Positions 15,938 to 24,937 of a stretch of 44,569 nt of DNA are shown here, piece after piece. Position 1 is the first letter of the stretch, and each line of letters starts with the position of its first letter. Made by a program: the position numbers and the translations under genes. The notes under the pieces were generated by a model. It was not told the DNA's origin, made no database searches, and saw only the letters and a program-made list of their open reading frames with translations. Source of the DNA: Candidatus Aegiribacteria sp. (GTDB taxonomy: Bacteria; Fermentibacterota; Fermentibacteria; Fermentibacterales; JCC-6); NCBI GenBank assembly GCA_021108435.1, contig JAIOQY010000190.1:1-44569 (forward strand), read 5' to 3'.

Positions 15938-16378
15938 CTAATTCAACATACGGGCAAGTTCGACATAATCTGCTGACTCAACGTATTCGATCAATTGCCT
16001 TACAAGATGAGCGAGAGCTGCATTTGGACTCTCGTCTATCTTCGACATGTACTCCTTGATATCATCCCCTATGATAACGCCGGGATTCAAGTCTAATTTT
16101 TCTTCAGCTCTATCACTTTTCAGATTAGCTTTACCCAGACGGGCTTGCCTCAGGGCTGCAAGAATCTGACTCTCCATCGACGATCTAACGGGGATGAGAA
16201 TTTTATCGAAGTACAGACGACCCGGTATTTTGTCCGGATCAATGGGCTCCGTGAACATGTGCTGCCAGAGCACTATGTCATGTTTGTCACCTTCCGGATC
16301 TTTCAACTCAAGGGCTATTGAACCTCCATCCATAGCATAAGCCCCACCCTTTATAACGAATCCGTCAGGAATTTTCAT
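15938..16378 (-). CDS. Hypothetical protein (146 aa)
   Basis: No family recognised. ATG 16378 has AGGAGGGAG about eight bases upstream. No signal peptide or membrane segment: a cytosolic protein with an N-terminal beta-rich part (GFVIKGGAYAMDGGSIALEL, DIVLWQHMF) and a mostly helical, charged C-terminal half (AALRQARLGKANLKSDRAEEK, LAHLVRQLIEYVESADYVEL). Codon use resembles its neighbours. It converges on the upstream lipoprotein gene with 16 bp between stops and is divergent from the propeller lipoprotein; no partner can be inferred. Confidence 0.65.
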   Translation of the reverse strand: MKIPDGFVIKGGAYAMDGGSIALELKDPEGDKHDIVLWQHMFTEPIDPDKIPGRLYFDKILIPVRSSMESQILAALRQARLGKANLKSDRAEEKLDLNPGVIIGDDIKEYMSKIDESPNAALAHLVRQLIEYVESADYVELARMLN

Positions 16379-16587
16379 GTCTCAGCTCCCTCCTGATAAA
16401 CGACTGCCCTGTCTGAAGCGACAATACTTCGGACACGGCAACCTCGCAAATGGATGGAGCCATAATCAGGAGGGAGAACCAGTCGCTTTCAATTCGTATT
16501 GCAGGTATTTACAGCGGATATACCGCGGATTATTAATAGTTAAGGCACGTTTGCGAAAGAATCAGAATAACATTGGATTGGTAAGAG
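16379..16587. other. Divergent intergenic region with 12-bp inverted repeat
   Basis: CTCCCTCCTGAT at 16386-16397 and its exact complement at 16465-16476 flank about 67 bp. The left arm includes the Shine-Dalgarno of the minus-strand gene, so the similarity may partly reflect purine-rich ribosome sites. No promoter was clear. Confidence 0.4.
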
Positions 16588-17703
16588 ATGAAATTATGTC
16601 GGTATTCAGGACTATTTATGATATCAATTCTATTCTGTCTTTCATGCGGCGATGAATGTGATGATCAGGATGTAAGCATTATGCCCATTGATACGCTGTA
16701 CATTGCGGATTCCATAGGTGTCGAAATGGGCGACAGCAACTACGTTTTCGGCTCCATAAGCGACTTCGATTATGCGCCGGACGGAAGAATTCTGATTCTG
16801 GACGGTATTCAGTGCTGCATATTTGTTTATTCCCGATCGGGTGAATTCATCAAGCGGATCGGCAGAACGGGTTCCGGTCCCGGAGAAATGCAGTTTCCGT
16901 CTATGCTTGAAGTCCTTGGAAACGGCACCCTCTGCGTAAAAGATCAGCCTTTCTGGTATATCTACGATCCCGAAGGGATTTTCATCAGTTCAATTCATCT
17001 GGGACGAAGCGTTCCTATGAGCATGATTTCAGTGGGTACTGAAGGTGTTGTCGGAATCCGGAACAGGATGGACTTTCTGGAAACAGGAGAACTGCAAGTG
17101 ACTAAACGTATAGCTCTTTGGAATGGAATAATCCCTGACAGCATTGAAACAGTCTATTTTGAGCAGGAATTTCTGCTTAATCTGGAGGACACTCCAAATA
17201 ATGTTTATAGAATGGATCTCTTTTCAGCAATATCCACCGCCGGAGAGGATAGGGTATACGTGGCGCCCTCTCCCACTGATACGCCTGTTATCTACTGCTA
17301 TCGGTTCGATGGTTCAATAGCAGATACTCTATACCTTCCTTATGATGAAGTCCCGAAATCTCTTTCTGAAATCGAGGAAGAGAAATTTCTTATCGAACTG
17401 GTTTACAGTCAGGGCACTGATATGACAATGGTCTGGGAACCGCTGCCGAACCGCCCAATGATACGCTGCATGGGAGTTGACAGTCTGGACTATTTATGGG
17501 TTCAGAGGGGAACGGAGCTTTCGCCAACTTTCGATATTTTCGATAACCGGGGCAATCTTCTGTATACTGCAGGTCTGCCTGACAGAGAAGATGCTTACAA
17601 CTGGAGATTTGATATATCACCGGGCGGGATCATAGCTGTTCCTGAGGATCCTGAATTTTACCCTTTGCTTTACACCATTGATCAAAAGAGTGCCACCCAC
17701 TAA
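16588..17703 (+). CDS. 6-bladed beta-propeller (NHL-like) lipoprotein
   Basis: Lipoprotein with signal MKLCRYSGLFMISILFCLSCG (lipobox LSCG) and about 350 residues of beta-propeller. Repeats typical of the BF1497/6-bladed type are visible: DFDYAPDGRILILDG, IFVYSRSGEFIKRIG, GSGPGEMQFPSMLEVLGNG, and later YLWVQRGTE, FDIFDNRGNLLYTAGLPD. Such proteins are common, often multi-copy, surface lipoproteins in FCB bacteria, with unknown ligands. ATG 16588 has GGTAAGAG directly upstream. The stop codon and last three codons (AGT GCC ACC CAC TAA) lie within a 25-bp dispersed repeat also found at 1452-1476, so the natural C-terminus may have been altered by that sequence. Confidence 0.82.
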   Translation: MKLCRYSGLFMISILFCLSCGDECDDQDVSIMPIDTLYIADSIGVEMGDSNYVFGSISDFDYAPDGRILILDGIQCCIFVYSRSGEFIKRIGRTGSGPGEMQFPSMLEVLGNGTLCVKDQPFWYIYDPEGIFISSIHLGRSVPMSMISVGTEGVVGIRNRMDFLETGELQVTKRIALWNGIIPDSIETVYFEQEFLLNLEDTPNNVYRMDLFSAISTAGEDRVYVAPSPTDTPVIYCYRFDGSIADTLYLPYDEVPKSLSEIEEEKFLIELVYSQGTDMTMVWEPLPNRPMIRCMGVDSLDYLWVQRGTELSPTFDIFDNRGNLLYTAGLPDREDAYNWRFDISPGGIIAVPEDPEFYPLLYTIDQKSATH

Positions 17704-17713
17704 TAAAGCGACA
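17689..17713. repeat. 25-bp dispersed repeat, copy 2
   Basis: Identical to 1452-1476 at 24 of 25 positions. It supplies the last codons and stop of the propeller lipoprotein, the single C-to-T change making the TAA stop in this reading. Confidence 0.75.
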
Positions 17714-17718
17714 AGTGA

Positions 17719-18495
17719 TTATTGACTTCCCGCAACATATAACAGGATTGATGCGGAAACCGCCGCGTTAAGGGATTCCACTCCTTCTTTCATAGGTATG
17801 CTGACAGTGAAATCCAGACGATCACGAACTTCTTCTGAGATTCCGTGAGCTTCAGAACCTATAACTATGCCTGTGTTACCAGCTGAGCCTTTAATTTGTT
17901 CTATGGGGCCGCCGGAAGCTTCAGCTCCTATAAATGTACTGTTATCGGAGTGCTGCAGCATGAATGAGGGAAGATCAATGTCATACAGAAGAGATTCCTT
18001 CACATTGGCTCCAGCTGATGCACGTGTAACCTTGGGCGTGAAGGGAAAGCAGCAGCCTTCGCCCAGAATCACACTGCTGCAGCCGAATGCCGCAGCGGAT
18101 CGAATGATTGTACCTGTATTCCCTGGGTCGGATATCCTGTCCAGCAGGAGAAAAGTCCCTTGTGGCTTCAATTCGCTCTCTATAATTTCAGGTAGTTTGC
18201 AGACAGCGATGATTCCCTGGGAGTGAGCTGTATCTGATATTTCAGAAAAAAATTTCGGAGGTATTTCCAGAACATCAATGCCTGCTTCAGATGCATCATT
18301 CGCGACAGCTCTGGAAGCAGAAGTGGCTTCCTCCGAGAGGATGATCCACTTCGGTTCATTACTCCTGAGATAATCGGCAACGAAGCGTGATCCTTCCATA
18401 AGAAAAGCTCCTTGTTTCATTATGTATGATCTGGAATGCAGACTTCTTGATATTTTCAGCCGATTGTTCGAACTGCTGGATATTTTTAAATACAT
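17719..18495 (-). CDS. TrmH/SpoU-family RNA 2'-O-methyltransferase
   Basis: SPOUT-fold RNA ribose methyltransferase related to RlmB/TrmH. The N-terminal substrate-binding part starts ISSSSNNRLKISRSLHSRSYIMKQGAFLMEGSRFVADYL, close to the usual SpoU_sub_bind opening, which supports the start at 18495. The three SPOUT motifs follow: motif 1 NTGTIIRSAAAFG (preceded by DRISDPG), motif 2 GIVIGSEAHGIS and motif 3 VSIPMKEGVESLNAAVSASILLY, which form the knot and SAM site. At 258 residues it is of normal length. It closes the minus-strand operon 32 bp after the SDR gene, with a perfect hairpin between them, and may be transcribed with it. Target RNA position is not determinable. Confidence 0.87.
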   Translation of the reverse strand: MYLKISSSSNNRLKISRSLHSRSYIMKQGAFLMEGSRFVADYLRSNEPKWIILSEEATSASRAVANDASEAGIDVLEIPPKFFSEISDTAHSQGIIAVCKLPEIIESELKPQGTFLLLDRISDPGNTGTIIRSAAAFGCSSVILGEGCCFPFTPKVTRASAGANVKESLLYDIDLPSFMLQHSDNSTFIGAEASGGPIEQIKGSAGNTGIVIGSEAHGISEEVRDRLDFTVSIPMKEGVESLNAAVSASILLYVAGSQ

Positions 18496-18510
18496 ATTGC
18501 TTTGTTTCTG

Positions 18511-18535
18511 TTAAATAGTGCCTGTCACTATTTAA
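18511..18535. repeat. Short palindromic REP-like hairpin
   Basis: Perfect 10-bp stem (TTAAATAGTG / CACTATTTAA) with a 5-base loop CCTGT. The TAG stop of the SDR gene lies inside it. The loop-adjacent GTGCCTGTCAC resembles the core of the larger palindrome at 33352-33459. Confidence 0.65.
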
Positions 18536-19493
18536 GGATGTTTCTGATGATTGCTTCTATGTCTGCCTTTGGATAAGATCCTGTTAAAGACTTCAGGAGG
18601 TTAACATCCGGTGCTCTTCTCCTCATGTCTTCAAAGTCATCAGGATATGCTTCCTCGTATGAGATAAACCTGATCTCCGAATTTGAGCCTGATACTTCCC
18701 TTACTTTTTTCGCAAGATCACCAATCGATATCTCCTGCGTTGAACCAATATTGATCACTTTACCGATAGCCTCAGGATTTTCAACAAGGGCGACTATCGC
18801 ATCGACAACTTCATAAACCAGGCTGAAGCTTCTAGTCTGTTCTCCATCACCAAAAACTGTAATAGGCTTCCCGGAAAGAGCCTGCTCAATAAATCTCGGA
18901 AGTACCATTCCATACCTTCCGGACTGCCTGGGACCAACCGTATTGAAAAGCCTTCCGATGATCACGGGAAGCCCCTTGTCCTTCCAGTAGGCCAGGGCAA
19001 GGAATTCATCTATCGCTTTTGAACAGGCGTAGCTCCACCGGCTTCTGCTGGTTGCGCCGAGGACTATATCCCCATCTTCACGAAAAGGTATGCTTTCACT
19101 CTTCCCATACACTTCGGAAGTGGACGCGATGAAAACTGGCGTAATGTCTCCACTTGCGGCCAATAAGATATTCTCTGTGCCCTTTACATTTGTTTCTATT
19201 GTCTCAACCGGCCTTTGTATGATGTTTTCCACACCTACAGCGGCTGCCAGATGTATGACTTTATTGCACTGGTGTACCATTCCGCGGGTGAGAGATTCAT
19301 CAAGAACAGACCCGATAACGAATCTGAATGATGAATTGTCTGAGCATTCATCAAGATTTGAAAGGCTTCCTGTTGACAGGTCGTCCAGAACCAGAACACT
19401 GTTTCCCTTCGACAACAGGAACTCACAAAGATGTGATCCTATGAATCCGGCTCCACCTGTTACAAGGTAATCGTATCTTCGAGGTCCTGGCAT
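18528..19493 (-). CDS. NAD-dependent nucleotide-sugar epimerase/dehydratase (extended SDR)
   Basis: Extended short-chain dehydrogenase acting on nucleotide sugars, closest by eye to UDP-glucuronate decarboxylase / UDP-glucose 4-epimerase types. NAD-binding TGGAGFIGSHL (TGxxGxxG at residues 12-19), acidic LVLDDLSTG, catalytic triad with ASTSEVYG and Y155-x3-K159 (WSYACSKA), then GRLFNTVGPRQ and FGDGEQTRSFSLVYEVVDAI. ATG 19493 follows AGAGGAACAAGT; a frame extending to 19535 lacks a ribosome site and overlaps the pump gene. It is the seventh gene after MeaB in the operon, 13 bp after the Na+ pump stop, an unexpected neighbour for energy metabolism. Length 321 aa is normal. Likely feeds cell-envelope glycan synthesis. 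Confidence 0.85.
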   Translation of the reverse strand: MPGPRRYDYLVTGGAGFIGSHLCEFLLSKGNSVLVLDDLSTGSLSNLDECSDNSSFRFVIGSVLDESLTRGMVHQCNKVIHLAAAVGVENIIQRPVETIETNVKGTENILLAASGDITPVFIASTSEVYGKSESIPFREDGDIVLGATSRSRWSYACSKAIDEFLALAYWKDKGLPVIIGRLFNTVGPRQSGRYGMVLPRFIEQALSGKPITVFGDGEQTRSFSLVYEVVDAIVALVENPEAIGKVINIGSTQEISIGDLAKKVREVSGSNSEIRFISYEEAYPDDFEDMRRRAPDVNLLKSLTGSYPKADIEAIIRNILK

Positions 19494-19506
19494 ACTTGTT
19501 CCTCTC

Positions 19507-20715
19507 TTAATGCGGCACAATGCTGAGAAGCACACCGGCAGCTATCGCGCTTCCGATAACTCCGGCAACGTTTGGTGCCATTGCATGCATCAGAAGATGG
19601 TTTTTAGGGTCATACTTCCGACCCTCTATCTCGACAACCCTTGCGGAATCCGGAACAGCGGACACTCCAGCCGCACCTATAAGGGGGTTGATCTTATTGT
19701 CACCTCTCAGGAAAAGGTTCATGAACTTCGCAAACAGCACGCCTCCTGCAGTCGCGATAGCGAAACTGACAGCACCAAGTACAAATATCTTCAAAGAATC
19801 GAATGTAAGGAAGTACATCGCCTGTGTGCTGGTTCCGACGGCAAACCCCAGTAGAATGACTACAATGTTGTTAAGTGAACCCTGAGCGCTTTTCGCAAGT
19901 CTGTCTGTGACTCCGCTCTCTTTTAACAGATTCCCGAAGAACAGCATTCCCAGAAGAGTAATAGCACCCGGCGCGATAAAAGAAGTTATCAGGAAAGCTA
20001 TTATCGGGAACAGCATTTTTTCCGTCTTTGAAACATGTCTTACCGGTTTCATTTTACGCCTGCGTTCTTCATCAGTTGTCAGCAAGCGCATTATGGGGGG
20101 TTGTATTACAGGCACCAGCCCCATATAGGAATACGCGGCAATTGCTATTGCTCCGAGTAAAGTGGGCGACATCTGACTCGCGACGAAAATCGCGGTCGGG
20201 CCGTCTGCTCCTCCGATTATTCCAATCGATGCCGCCTCCTGCAGATTAAAGCCAAGCAGGAGAGACCCGAGCAGAGTTATGAATATTCCTATCTGCGCAG
20301 CCGCTCCAAGGAGGAGCAGTTTAGGATTGGAAAGAAGGGCGCTGAAATCAGTCATCGCGCCGATTCCCAGAAAGATCAATGGAGGAAAGAGACCGCTTTT
20401 CACGCCCAGATAGAAAAGACTGAATACCGAGTGCTGGCCTCCAAGAACATCCTGATACCCGATTGGCATGAGTTCAGGATTGTAGGGAATGTTACCCGCG
20501 ATGATTCCGAATCCAATGGGAACCAGCAGGAGCGGCTCGTAGTCTTTCTTGATAGCCAGATAGATCATCACCAGACCTATAGCTATCATCACGATGTTCC
20601 CTATCTCCGCTCTTCCAAAACCTGTATCATCGAGATATGAAAGCAGATCCAGTCGCTGTCCGTTACCCTGAAGACATCCTGTAATCCACATGACCAGACT
20701 CGAAGAAAATGACAT
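19507..20715 (-). CDS. mmdB: Na+-translocating decarboxylase, beta subunit (membrane pump)
   Basis: Integral membrane subunit of the biotin-dependent, sodium-pumping decarboxylase family (OadB/MmdB/GcdB). It performs decarboxylation of carboxybiotin and exports Na+. Hallmarks: SVFSLFYLGVKSGLFPPLIFLGIGAMTDF, then the conserved GIIGGADGPTAIFVAS around the Asp essential for Na+ transport, and the C-terminal GAAGVSAVPDSARVV and HAMAPNVAGVIGSAIAAG. About nine hydrophobic segments follow a shorter N-terminus than Klebsiella OadB. The 402 residues fit the family range. It starts three bases after the biotin carrier stop. With neighbouring carboxyltransferase and mutase genes, methylmalonyl-CoA rather than oxaloacetate is the probable substrate. 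Confidence 0.92.
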   Translation of the reverse strand: MSFSSSLVMWITGCLQGNGQRLDLLSYLDDTGFGRAEIGNIVMIAIGLVMIYLAIKKDYEPLLLVPIGFGIIAGNIPYNPELMPIGYQDVLGGQHSVFSLFYLGVKSGLFPPLIFLGIGAMTDFSALLSNPKLLLLGAAAQIGIFITLLGSLLLGFNLQEAASIGIIGGADGPTAIFVASQMSPTLLGAIAIAAYSYMGLVPVIQPPIMRLLTTDEERRRKMKPVRHVSKTEKMLFPIIAFLITSFIAPGAITLLGMLFFGNLLKESGVTDRLAKSAQGSLNNIVVILLGFAVGTSTQAMYFLTFDSLKIFVLGAVSFAIATAGGVLFAKFMNLFLRGDNKINPLIGAAGVSAVPDSARVVEIEGRKYDPKNHLLMHAMAPNVAGVIGSAIAAGVLLSIVPH

Positions 20716-20718
20716 TCG

Positions 20719-21159
20719 TCAGCTCTCGATTTTCATTATGATGGCGTTTTCCAGAATAGTATCCCCTTCAGAGACAACTATTTCCTGTACAGTCCCTGTT
20801 ATGGGAGATTCAATCTCATTCTCCATTTTCATGGCTTCCATGATGGCAACAGGCTGCCCTTCGGAAACATTATCTCCTTCTTTGACATGAATTTTCAGTA
20901 TCAATCCCGGCAATGGCGCTATGACATCTCCCCCGGACAGAACTGATCCGGGTGCTGAGGTTCTGTCCGGAACTTCAGCAGCATTCATGACTTCATGTCT
21001 TCTCCTGATGACAGGTGTTTGGGATACTCTTCGCATCGGGGTTTCTACGCTGACCTGATAAGTTTTTCCATCAAGAACAATATCAACTTTATCATCGACA
21101 ATTCTGCCGATGTCTACTGAATACGTTGTTCCGTCAATTGTTACCTTGTATTCACGCAT
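20719..21159 (-). CDS. mmdC: Biotin carboxyl carrier subunit of methylmalonyl-CoA decarboxylase
   Basis: Carries biotin between the carboxyltransferase and the membrane pump. The N-terminal 40 residues ([18 protein letters not shown]) match the gamma-subunit type; a Pro/Ala-containing linker of about 40 residues follows; the C-terminal biotinyl domain has the canonical VAIMEAMKMENEI with Lys111 as the biotinylation site and two flanking glycines (PLPGLILKI, SPITGTVQEI). At 146 residues it is slightly long. Its ATG overlaps the end of the OadG-like gene by 8 bases behind AGGAG, indicating translational coupling in the operon. Confidence 0.93.
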   Translation of the reverse strand: MREYKVTIDGTTYSVDIGRIVDDKVDIVLDGKTYQVSVETPMRRVSQTPVIRRRHEVMNAAEVPDRTSAPGSVLSGGDVIAPLPGLILKIHVKEGDNVSEGQPVAIMEAMKMENEIESPITGTVQEIVVSEGDTILENAIIMKIES

Positions 21160-21571
21160 TTTCTCGGCTCCTGTTCCACACCGATTCGGTTTTCTGGAGC
21201 TGTTCTGCTTTTCCAGCCAATCTCCAGGGAGAGTAAGGCTTTTCGTGAGTCTCCCATGTAAGTTTCATATTCTCAATCTGATCAAGGAAACAGAAGTGAG
21301 CATGAATCGCCGCGGATACCGCGGTAACCTCATGAGGGGAAAGGCGCCTGATATTTTTTCCTACGGAATTCTCTGACTTTCCTGTATTCTTTCTTAATCC
21401 AAAACCATCTCTGACCCACTTCTCCAGAGCAGGTAGAAAAAAGGACAGGCAGACAAGTCCGGAAAACACCGTAATCATGCCTACAAGGGCAATTCCAAAC
21501 CCTCCATGAATATTTTCTGAGTTCGATTGAGCCTGTACTATAATCTGTATTATCGTTGCTGTAATTATCAT
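21152..21571 (-). CDS. mmdD: OadG/MmdD-like small membrane subunit of the decarboxylase
   Basis: One membrane segment at about residues 22-46 ([23 protein letters not shown]), followed by a charged cytosolic part, as in OadG/MmdD, which hold the complex together. The C-terminal segment has the conserved [16 protein letters not shown] and [17 protein letters not shown], characteristic of the OadG-type assembly subunit in the Na+ pump family. The ATG overlaps the carboxyltransferase stop as ATGA (21568-21571), a tight operon junction. The long N-terminus before the membrane segment and the extra C-terminal extension to 139 residues are mild departures from the usual 80-110 residues. Confidence 0.85.
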   Translation of the reverse strand: MIITATIIQIIVQAQSNSENIHGGFGIALVGMITVFSGLVCLSFFLPALEKWVRDGFGLRKNTGKSENSVGKNIRRLSPHEVTAVSAAIHAHFCFLDQIENMKLTWETHEKPYSPWRLAGKAEQLQKTESVWNRSRENA

Positions 21572-23118
21572 AACGGGATATTCCCATGCTTTTTCGGTGG
21601 CAGGGTCTGCCTTTTGCCAGCAAGCATTTCCAGAGCTTTGATCAGTCGGAATCTTGTGTTAGAAGGCATTATCACATCATCAATGTAACCTCTAGAAGCA
21701 GCATCGTATGGATTGGCGAACTTGGACCTGTATTGGTCAACCAGTTCTTTCTTCCTTTGAACAGGATCATCCGCCTCTTTTATGTCATGATGGAAGATGA
21801 TCTCAACAGCTCCGTCAGGACCCATTACAGCAATTTCCGCCGTTGGCCAGGCATAATTGATATCCGCGCGGATATGCTTGGAACTCATGACATCGTATGC
21901 TCCTCCGTATGCCTTCCTGGTAATAAGCGTGATTTTTGGTACTGTTGCTTCCGCATAAGCGAAGAGAAGTTTTGCGCCGTTTCTGATTATCCCGCCGTAT
22001 TCCTGTGCAGTACCAGGCATGAAACCGGGCACATCCACAAAAGTCAGCAGCGGTATATTGAACGCGTCACAGAATCTTACAAATCGTGCAGCTTTGATGG
22101 AGGCGTCGTTATCGAGAACCCCTGCAAGGTAGGAAGGCTGATTCGCTATTATACCAACAGAGTGACCGTTCATCCTTGCGAATCCTATAATGATATTCGG
22201 AGCAAACATTCTCTGTATTTCAAAGAATTCTCCGTTATCTGTAACGGCTTCAATCAGTGTTCGCATCTCATATGGCTTATTCGGGCTGGCTGGAATGTAT
22301 TCGTCCAGCCACATCTCCTGCCTGTCAACAGGATCAGTGCATATCACTCTGATAGGATCTTCCATGTTGTTCTGAGGCAGGTAACTGATCAGCTTTCGAA
22401 TAAGAAGAAGAGCTTCTTCCTCATCCTCACATGCAAGACTGCAGACCCCGCTGCGCTTGCTGTGTATTGATGGTCCCCCAAGTTGTTCCTTTGTAACATT
22501 TTCTCCAGTTACTGTCTTCACAACGTTGGGACCGGTTACAAACATGTAGCTTATGCCCTTCACCATAATGGTGAAATCCGTAATAGCAGGACTGTATACA
22601 GCTCCTCCTGCGCAGGGGCCAAGTATAGCGGATATCTGAGGTATAACTCCGGAATAGAGAACATTCTTCAGAAATATCTTCCCGTAACCGGCAAGGCTTT
22701 CAATACCTTCCTGGATGCGGGCTCCTCCTGAATCGTTCAATCCTATCAGTGGAGCGCCATTCATAGCGGCCATATCCATTATTTTAAGAATCTTCTCGGC
22801 GAAAGTTTCTGAAAGACTTCCTCCAAAAACCGTGAAGTCATGGGAAAAAACATAAACCTGTCTGCCGTCGATGGTTCCGTAACCGGTAACCACTCCGTCT
22901 CCTGGAATCTTTTTCTTGTCCAGTCCGAAAGCTGTGGACCGATGTGTAACAAGCATGTCAAATTCCTCAAAACTGTCATGGTCAAGCAACAGATCGATTC
23001 TTTCTCTTGCAGTCATCTTTCCCTGAGCATGCTGCTTCTCTATCCTTTTCTCACCGCCGCCTTCAAAGGCTTGTTCGCGAAGAGCGCGGAGTTTGTCCGC
23101 TTTCTCAAGAGAACTCAT
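21568..23118 (-). CDS. mmdA: Methylmalonyl-CoA decarboxylase carboxyltransferase subunit (alpha)
   Basis: Carboxyltransferase of the acetyl/propionyl-CoA carboxylase beta superfamily. It transfers the carboxyl group of methylmalonyl-CoA to biotin. Diagnostic segments: [81 protein letters not shown], and in the second half [32 protein letters not shown] and [20 protein letters not shown] 23118 is two bases after the epimerase stop and has GAGGAAAA upstream, giving 516 residues, the usual length. A longer frame to 23154 overlaps the epimerase and is unlikely. The presence of the membrane pump gene in the same operon favours decarboxylation with Na+ export over ATP-dependent carboxylation, as no biotin carboxylase is in the window. 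Confidence 0.92.
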   Translation of the reverse strand: MSSLEKADKLRALREQAFEGGGEKRIEKQHAQGKMTARERIDLLLDHDSFEEFDMLVTHRSTAFGLDKKKIPGDGVVTGYGTIDGRQVYVFSHDFTVFGGSLSETFAEKILKIMDMAAMNGAPLIGLNDSGGARIQEGIESLAGYGKIFLKNVLYSGVIPQISAILGPCAGGAVYSPAITDFTIMVKGISYMFVTGPNVVKTVTGENVTKEQLGGPSIHSKRSGVCSLACEDEEEALLLIRKLISYLPQNNMEDPIRVICTDPVDRQEMWLDEYIPASPNKPYEMRTLIEAVTDNGEFFEIQRMFAPNIIIGFARMNGHSVGIIANQPSYLAGVLDNDASIKAARFVRFCDAFNIPLLTFVDVPGFMPGTAQEYGGIIRNGAKLLFAYAEATVPKITLITRKAYGGAYDVMSSKHIRADINYAWPTAEIAVMGPDGAVEIIFHHDIKEADDPVQRKKELVDQYRSKFANPYDAASRGYIDDVIMPSNTRFRLIKALEMLAGKRQTLPPKKHGNIPL

Positions 23119-23120
23119 TA

Positions 23121-23543
23121 TCAGTTTTCCTCTTCCGCTTGTGCATGTTCGCATAATTCTGTGAGTACTTTTCCGCTGTCGGAAGGATGTACAAATGCTA
23201 TTTTCGAACCTCCGGCTCCATCCCTGGGAGCCGCATCAATCATTCTGATTCCTTTTTCGATGAATGATTCTATTTCAGCCGCAGTACTGTCAACCGCATA
23301 TGCGATGTGATGAACTCCCTGCCCTCTCTTCTCGATCGCCTTTGCAATAGGGCTTTCAGGCGATGTAGGTTCGAGAAGTTCTATCCGGGAATCGCCTATC
23401 GCAAACATCGCTACCCGCACTTTTTGCGTAGGAACTTCTTCAACACAAAGTAATTCCAGTTCGAGAACATCTCTGTAGAACGGAATCATCTTTTCAAGAC
23501 TCTCAACAGCAATTCCGATATGATCAATCCTGCTTACTGCCAT
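23121..23543 (-). CDS. mce: Methylmalonyl-CoA epimerase
   Basis: Interconverts (R)- and (S)-methylmalonyl-CoA, a vicinal oxygen chelate metalloenzyme. The 140-residue chain starts [18 protein letters not shown] with metal ligand His8, has [19 protein letters not shown], and [13 protein letters not shown] and KVLTELCEH, where the further His and Glu ligands lie. Start ATG 23543 has AGGAGAAGG upstream; a frame to 23567 is longer but has no ribosome site. It overlaps the MeaB gene by 20 bases, and lies between it and the carboxyltransferase. Both metabolic neighbours confirm the assignment. Confidence 0.93.
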   Translation of the reverse strand: MAVSRIDHIGIAVESLEKMIPFYRDVLELELLCVEEVPTQKVRVAMFAIGDSRIELLEPTSPESPIAKAIEKRGQGVHHIAYAVDSTAAEIESFIEKGIRMIDAAPRDGAGGSKIAFVHPSDSGKVLTELCEHAQAEEEN

Positions 23544-24531
23544 TATCCTTCTCCTGTATCCCCTCAAGGAATCCGCTGAACATCTCCCCTATCATGTAAG
23601 GTGTTGTTTTTCCAGAGAGTACTGATTCAATCGCTTTATTAATGCTGCCATATTCGCCCGAAATAAGCTTTTTCGCAAGTTCAGATCCTCTTTCCCTGAT
23701 AATCCCATTCAGAATGAGGGTTGTTCGCCGTTTCGCATTATCCCGGCCTGCGACTTCAGACGAAAGCAGACTGTCTACGGTGCTGGCAAGATAATCGATT
23801 CCTTCCCCCGTCTGTGCGGAACACTTGATAACAGGAGGTCGTTTGGTTTGATCATCCATAAATTCAAGGCTGGCATTAACAGCTGTTTCAAGCTGTTCTA
23901 TACCGGGTCTGTCCGCCTTGTTCAGAACGATTACATCAGCGATTTCCATAATACCGGCTTTCATGGTCTGGACTTCATCACCAAAACCGGGCACAAGCAC
24001 AAGCAGAGTAATATCCGCGAGAGAGGCAACTTCCACTTCCGCCTGTCCTACCCCAACCGTCTCCACCAGTACAGGGTCATAGGAAGCAGCAGTCATCACT
24101 TCAAGAGCGTCCCGTGTTGCCCCGGAAAGACCCCCAAGGTGTCCCCTGCTACCCATACTCCTGATAAATACTCCCGGATCTGAAGCATGTTTCTGCATCC
24201 GCACTCTATCCCCCAGCAGCGCACCGCCGGAAAAAGGTGACGACGGATCAACGGCTATAACTCCAACATTCCGGTTGAGCTTTCTCCAGTATTCAATGAG
24301 CAGGTTCACAAGAGTACTCTTTCCCGCTCCTGGAGGACCGGTTACTCCGATGGTTTTTCCCTGCCTGTCCGGATTGTAAAGAGAGTGGAGTATCATGGAA
24401 CTGGATGGGTGCCCGTTTTCCACCATAGAGAGAACTCGCGCCAGACCTCTGGTTCTGCTTTCCCTCACGTCTGTAATAAAACCTTCGATTTCCGCTGGAA
24501 GCGAATTTGCATCATAACGGATTTGCGCCAT
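23524..24531 (-). CDS. meaB: MeaB/ArgK-type GTPase, methylmalonyl-CoA mutase chaperone
   Basis: G3E-type GTPase that loads and protects the cobalamin of methylmalonyl-CoA mutase. P-loop GPPGAGKST at residues 65-73; the conserved VIAVDPSSPFSGGALLGDRVRM; RSMGSRGHLGGLSGAT; switch II-like ETVGVGQAEVEV; and the base motif LNKAD. All are hallmarks of MeaB rather than the urease UreG or hydrogenase HypB GTPases. The N-terminal and C-terminal helical arms (DVRESRTRGLARVLSMVENG; ESVLSGKTTPYMIGEMF) mediate dimer and mutase contact in known structures. Gene lies 7 bp after the B12-binding subunit, as expected. Confidence 0.94.
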   Translation of the reverse strand: MAQIRYDANSLPAEIEGFITDVRESRTRGLARVLSMVENGHPSSSMILHSLYNPDRQGKTIGVTGPPGAGKSTLVNLLIEYWRKLNRNVGVIAVDPSSPFSGGALLGDRVRMQKHASDPGVFIRSMGSRGHLGGLSGATRDALEVMTAASYDPVLVETVGVGQAEVEVASLADITLLVLVPGFGDEVQTMKAGIMEIADVIVLNKADRPGIEQLETAVNASLEFMDDQTKRPPVIKCSAQTGEGIDYLASTVDSLLSSEVAGRDNAKRRTTLILNGIIRERGSELAKKLISGEYGSINKAIESVLSGKTTPYMIGEMFSGFLEGIQEKDNGSKQD

Positions 24532-24538
24532 TGCGGGA

Positions 24539-24937
24539 TTATCCTGACTGAAATTCGTTCTGAATAAATTCGATAACTTCAGTCGCGGCAGTTCCCGGAG
24601 TGAAGATAGCCTTGAATCCAGCCTTCTTCAGAGCAGGAATATCCTCCTCCGGAATAACTCCTCCTCCAAAAAGGATGATATCAGCAGCACCCTTTTCTTC
24701 AAGAAGCCTGGCTACTTCAGGGAACAGATAGTTGTGAGCACCGGACAGCAGAGACAAACCGATGAAATCGACATCCTCCTGGATGGCCGCGTTAGCTATT
24801 GCTTCCGGTGTCTGCCGAATTCCGGTGTAGATAACTTCCATGCCTGCATCGCGCAGAGCTCTCGCTATGTATTTGGCACCTCTGTCATGTCCATCAAGAC
24901 CCGGTTTTCCTATCAGTATACGTATTCTGCGATCCAT
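24539..24937 (-). CDS. Methylmalonyl-CoA mutase, free-standing B12-binding subunit
   Basis: Small cobalamin-binding domain of methylmalonyl-CoA mutase. The base-off/His-on motif is DGHDRG at residues 15-20 with His17 as the lower cobalt ligand, followed by [10 protein letters not shown] and the GGGVIPEED loop. ATG 24937 follows GGAGG five bases away; an ATG at 24952 is in frame but poorer. In split-type mutases this subunit pairs with a separate catalytic subunit of about 550 residues; that gene is not upstream here (the 5' side runs directly to the divergent PRPP synthetase), so it must be elsewhere. First gene of the operon, with 224 bp of divergent intergenic DNA before it. Confidence 0.92.
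   Translation of the reverse strand: MDRRIRILIGKPGLDGHDRGAKYIARALRDAGMEVIYTGIRQTPEAIANAAIQEDVDFIGLSLLSGAHNYLFPEVARLLEEKGAADIILFGGGVIPEEDIPALKKAGFKAIFTPGTAATEVIEFIQNEFQSG

Noticed and set aside
16386-16476. 12-bp inverted repeat taken as operator
   Set aside because: One arm is the Shine-Dalgarno of a neighbouring gene; purine-rich ribosome sites can coincide.
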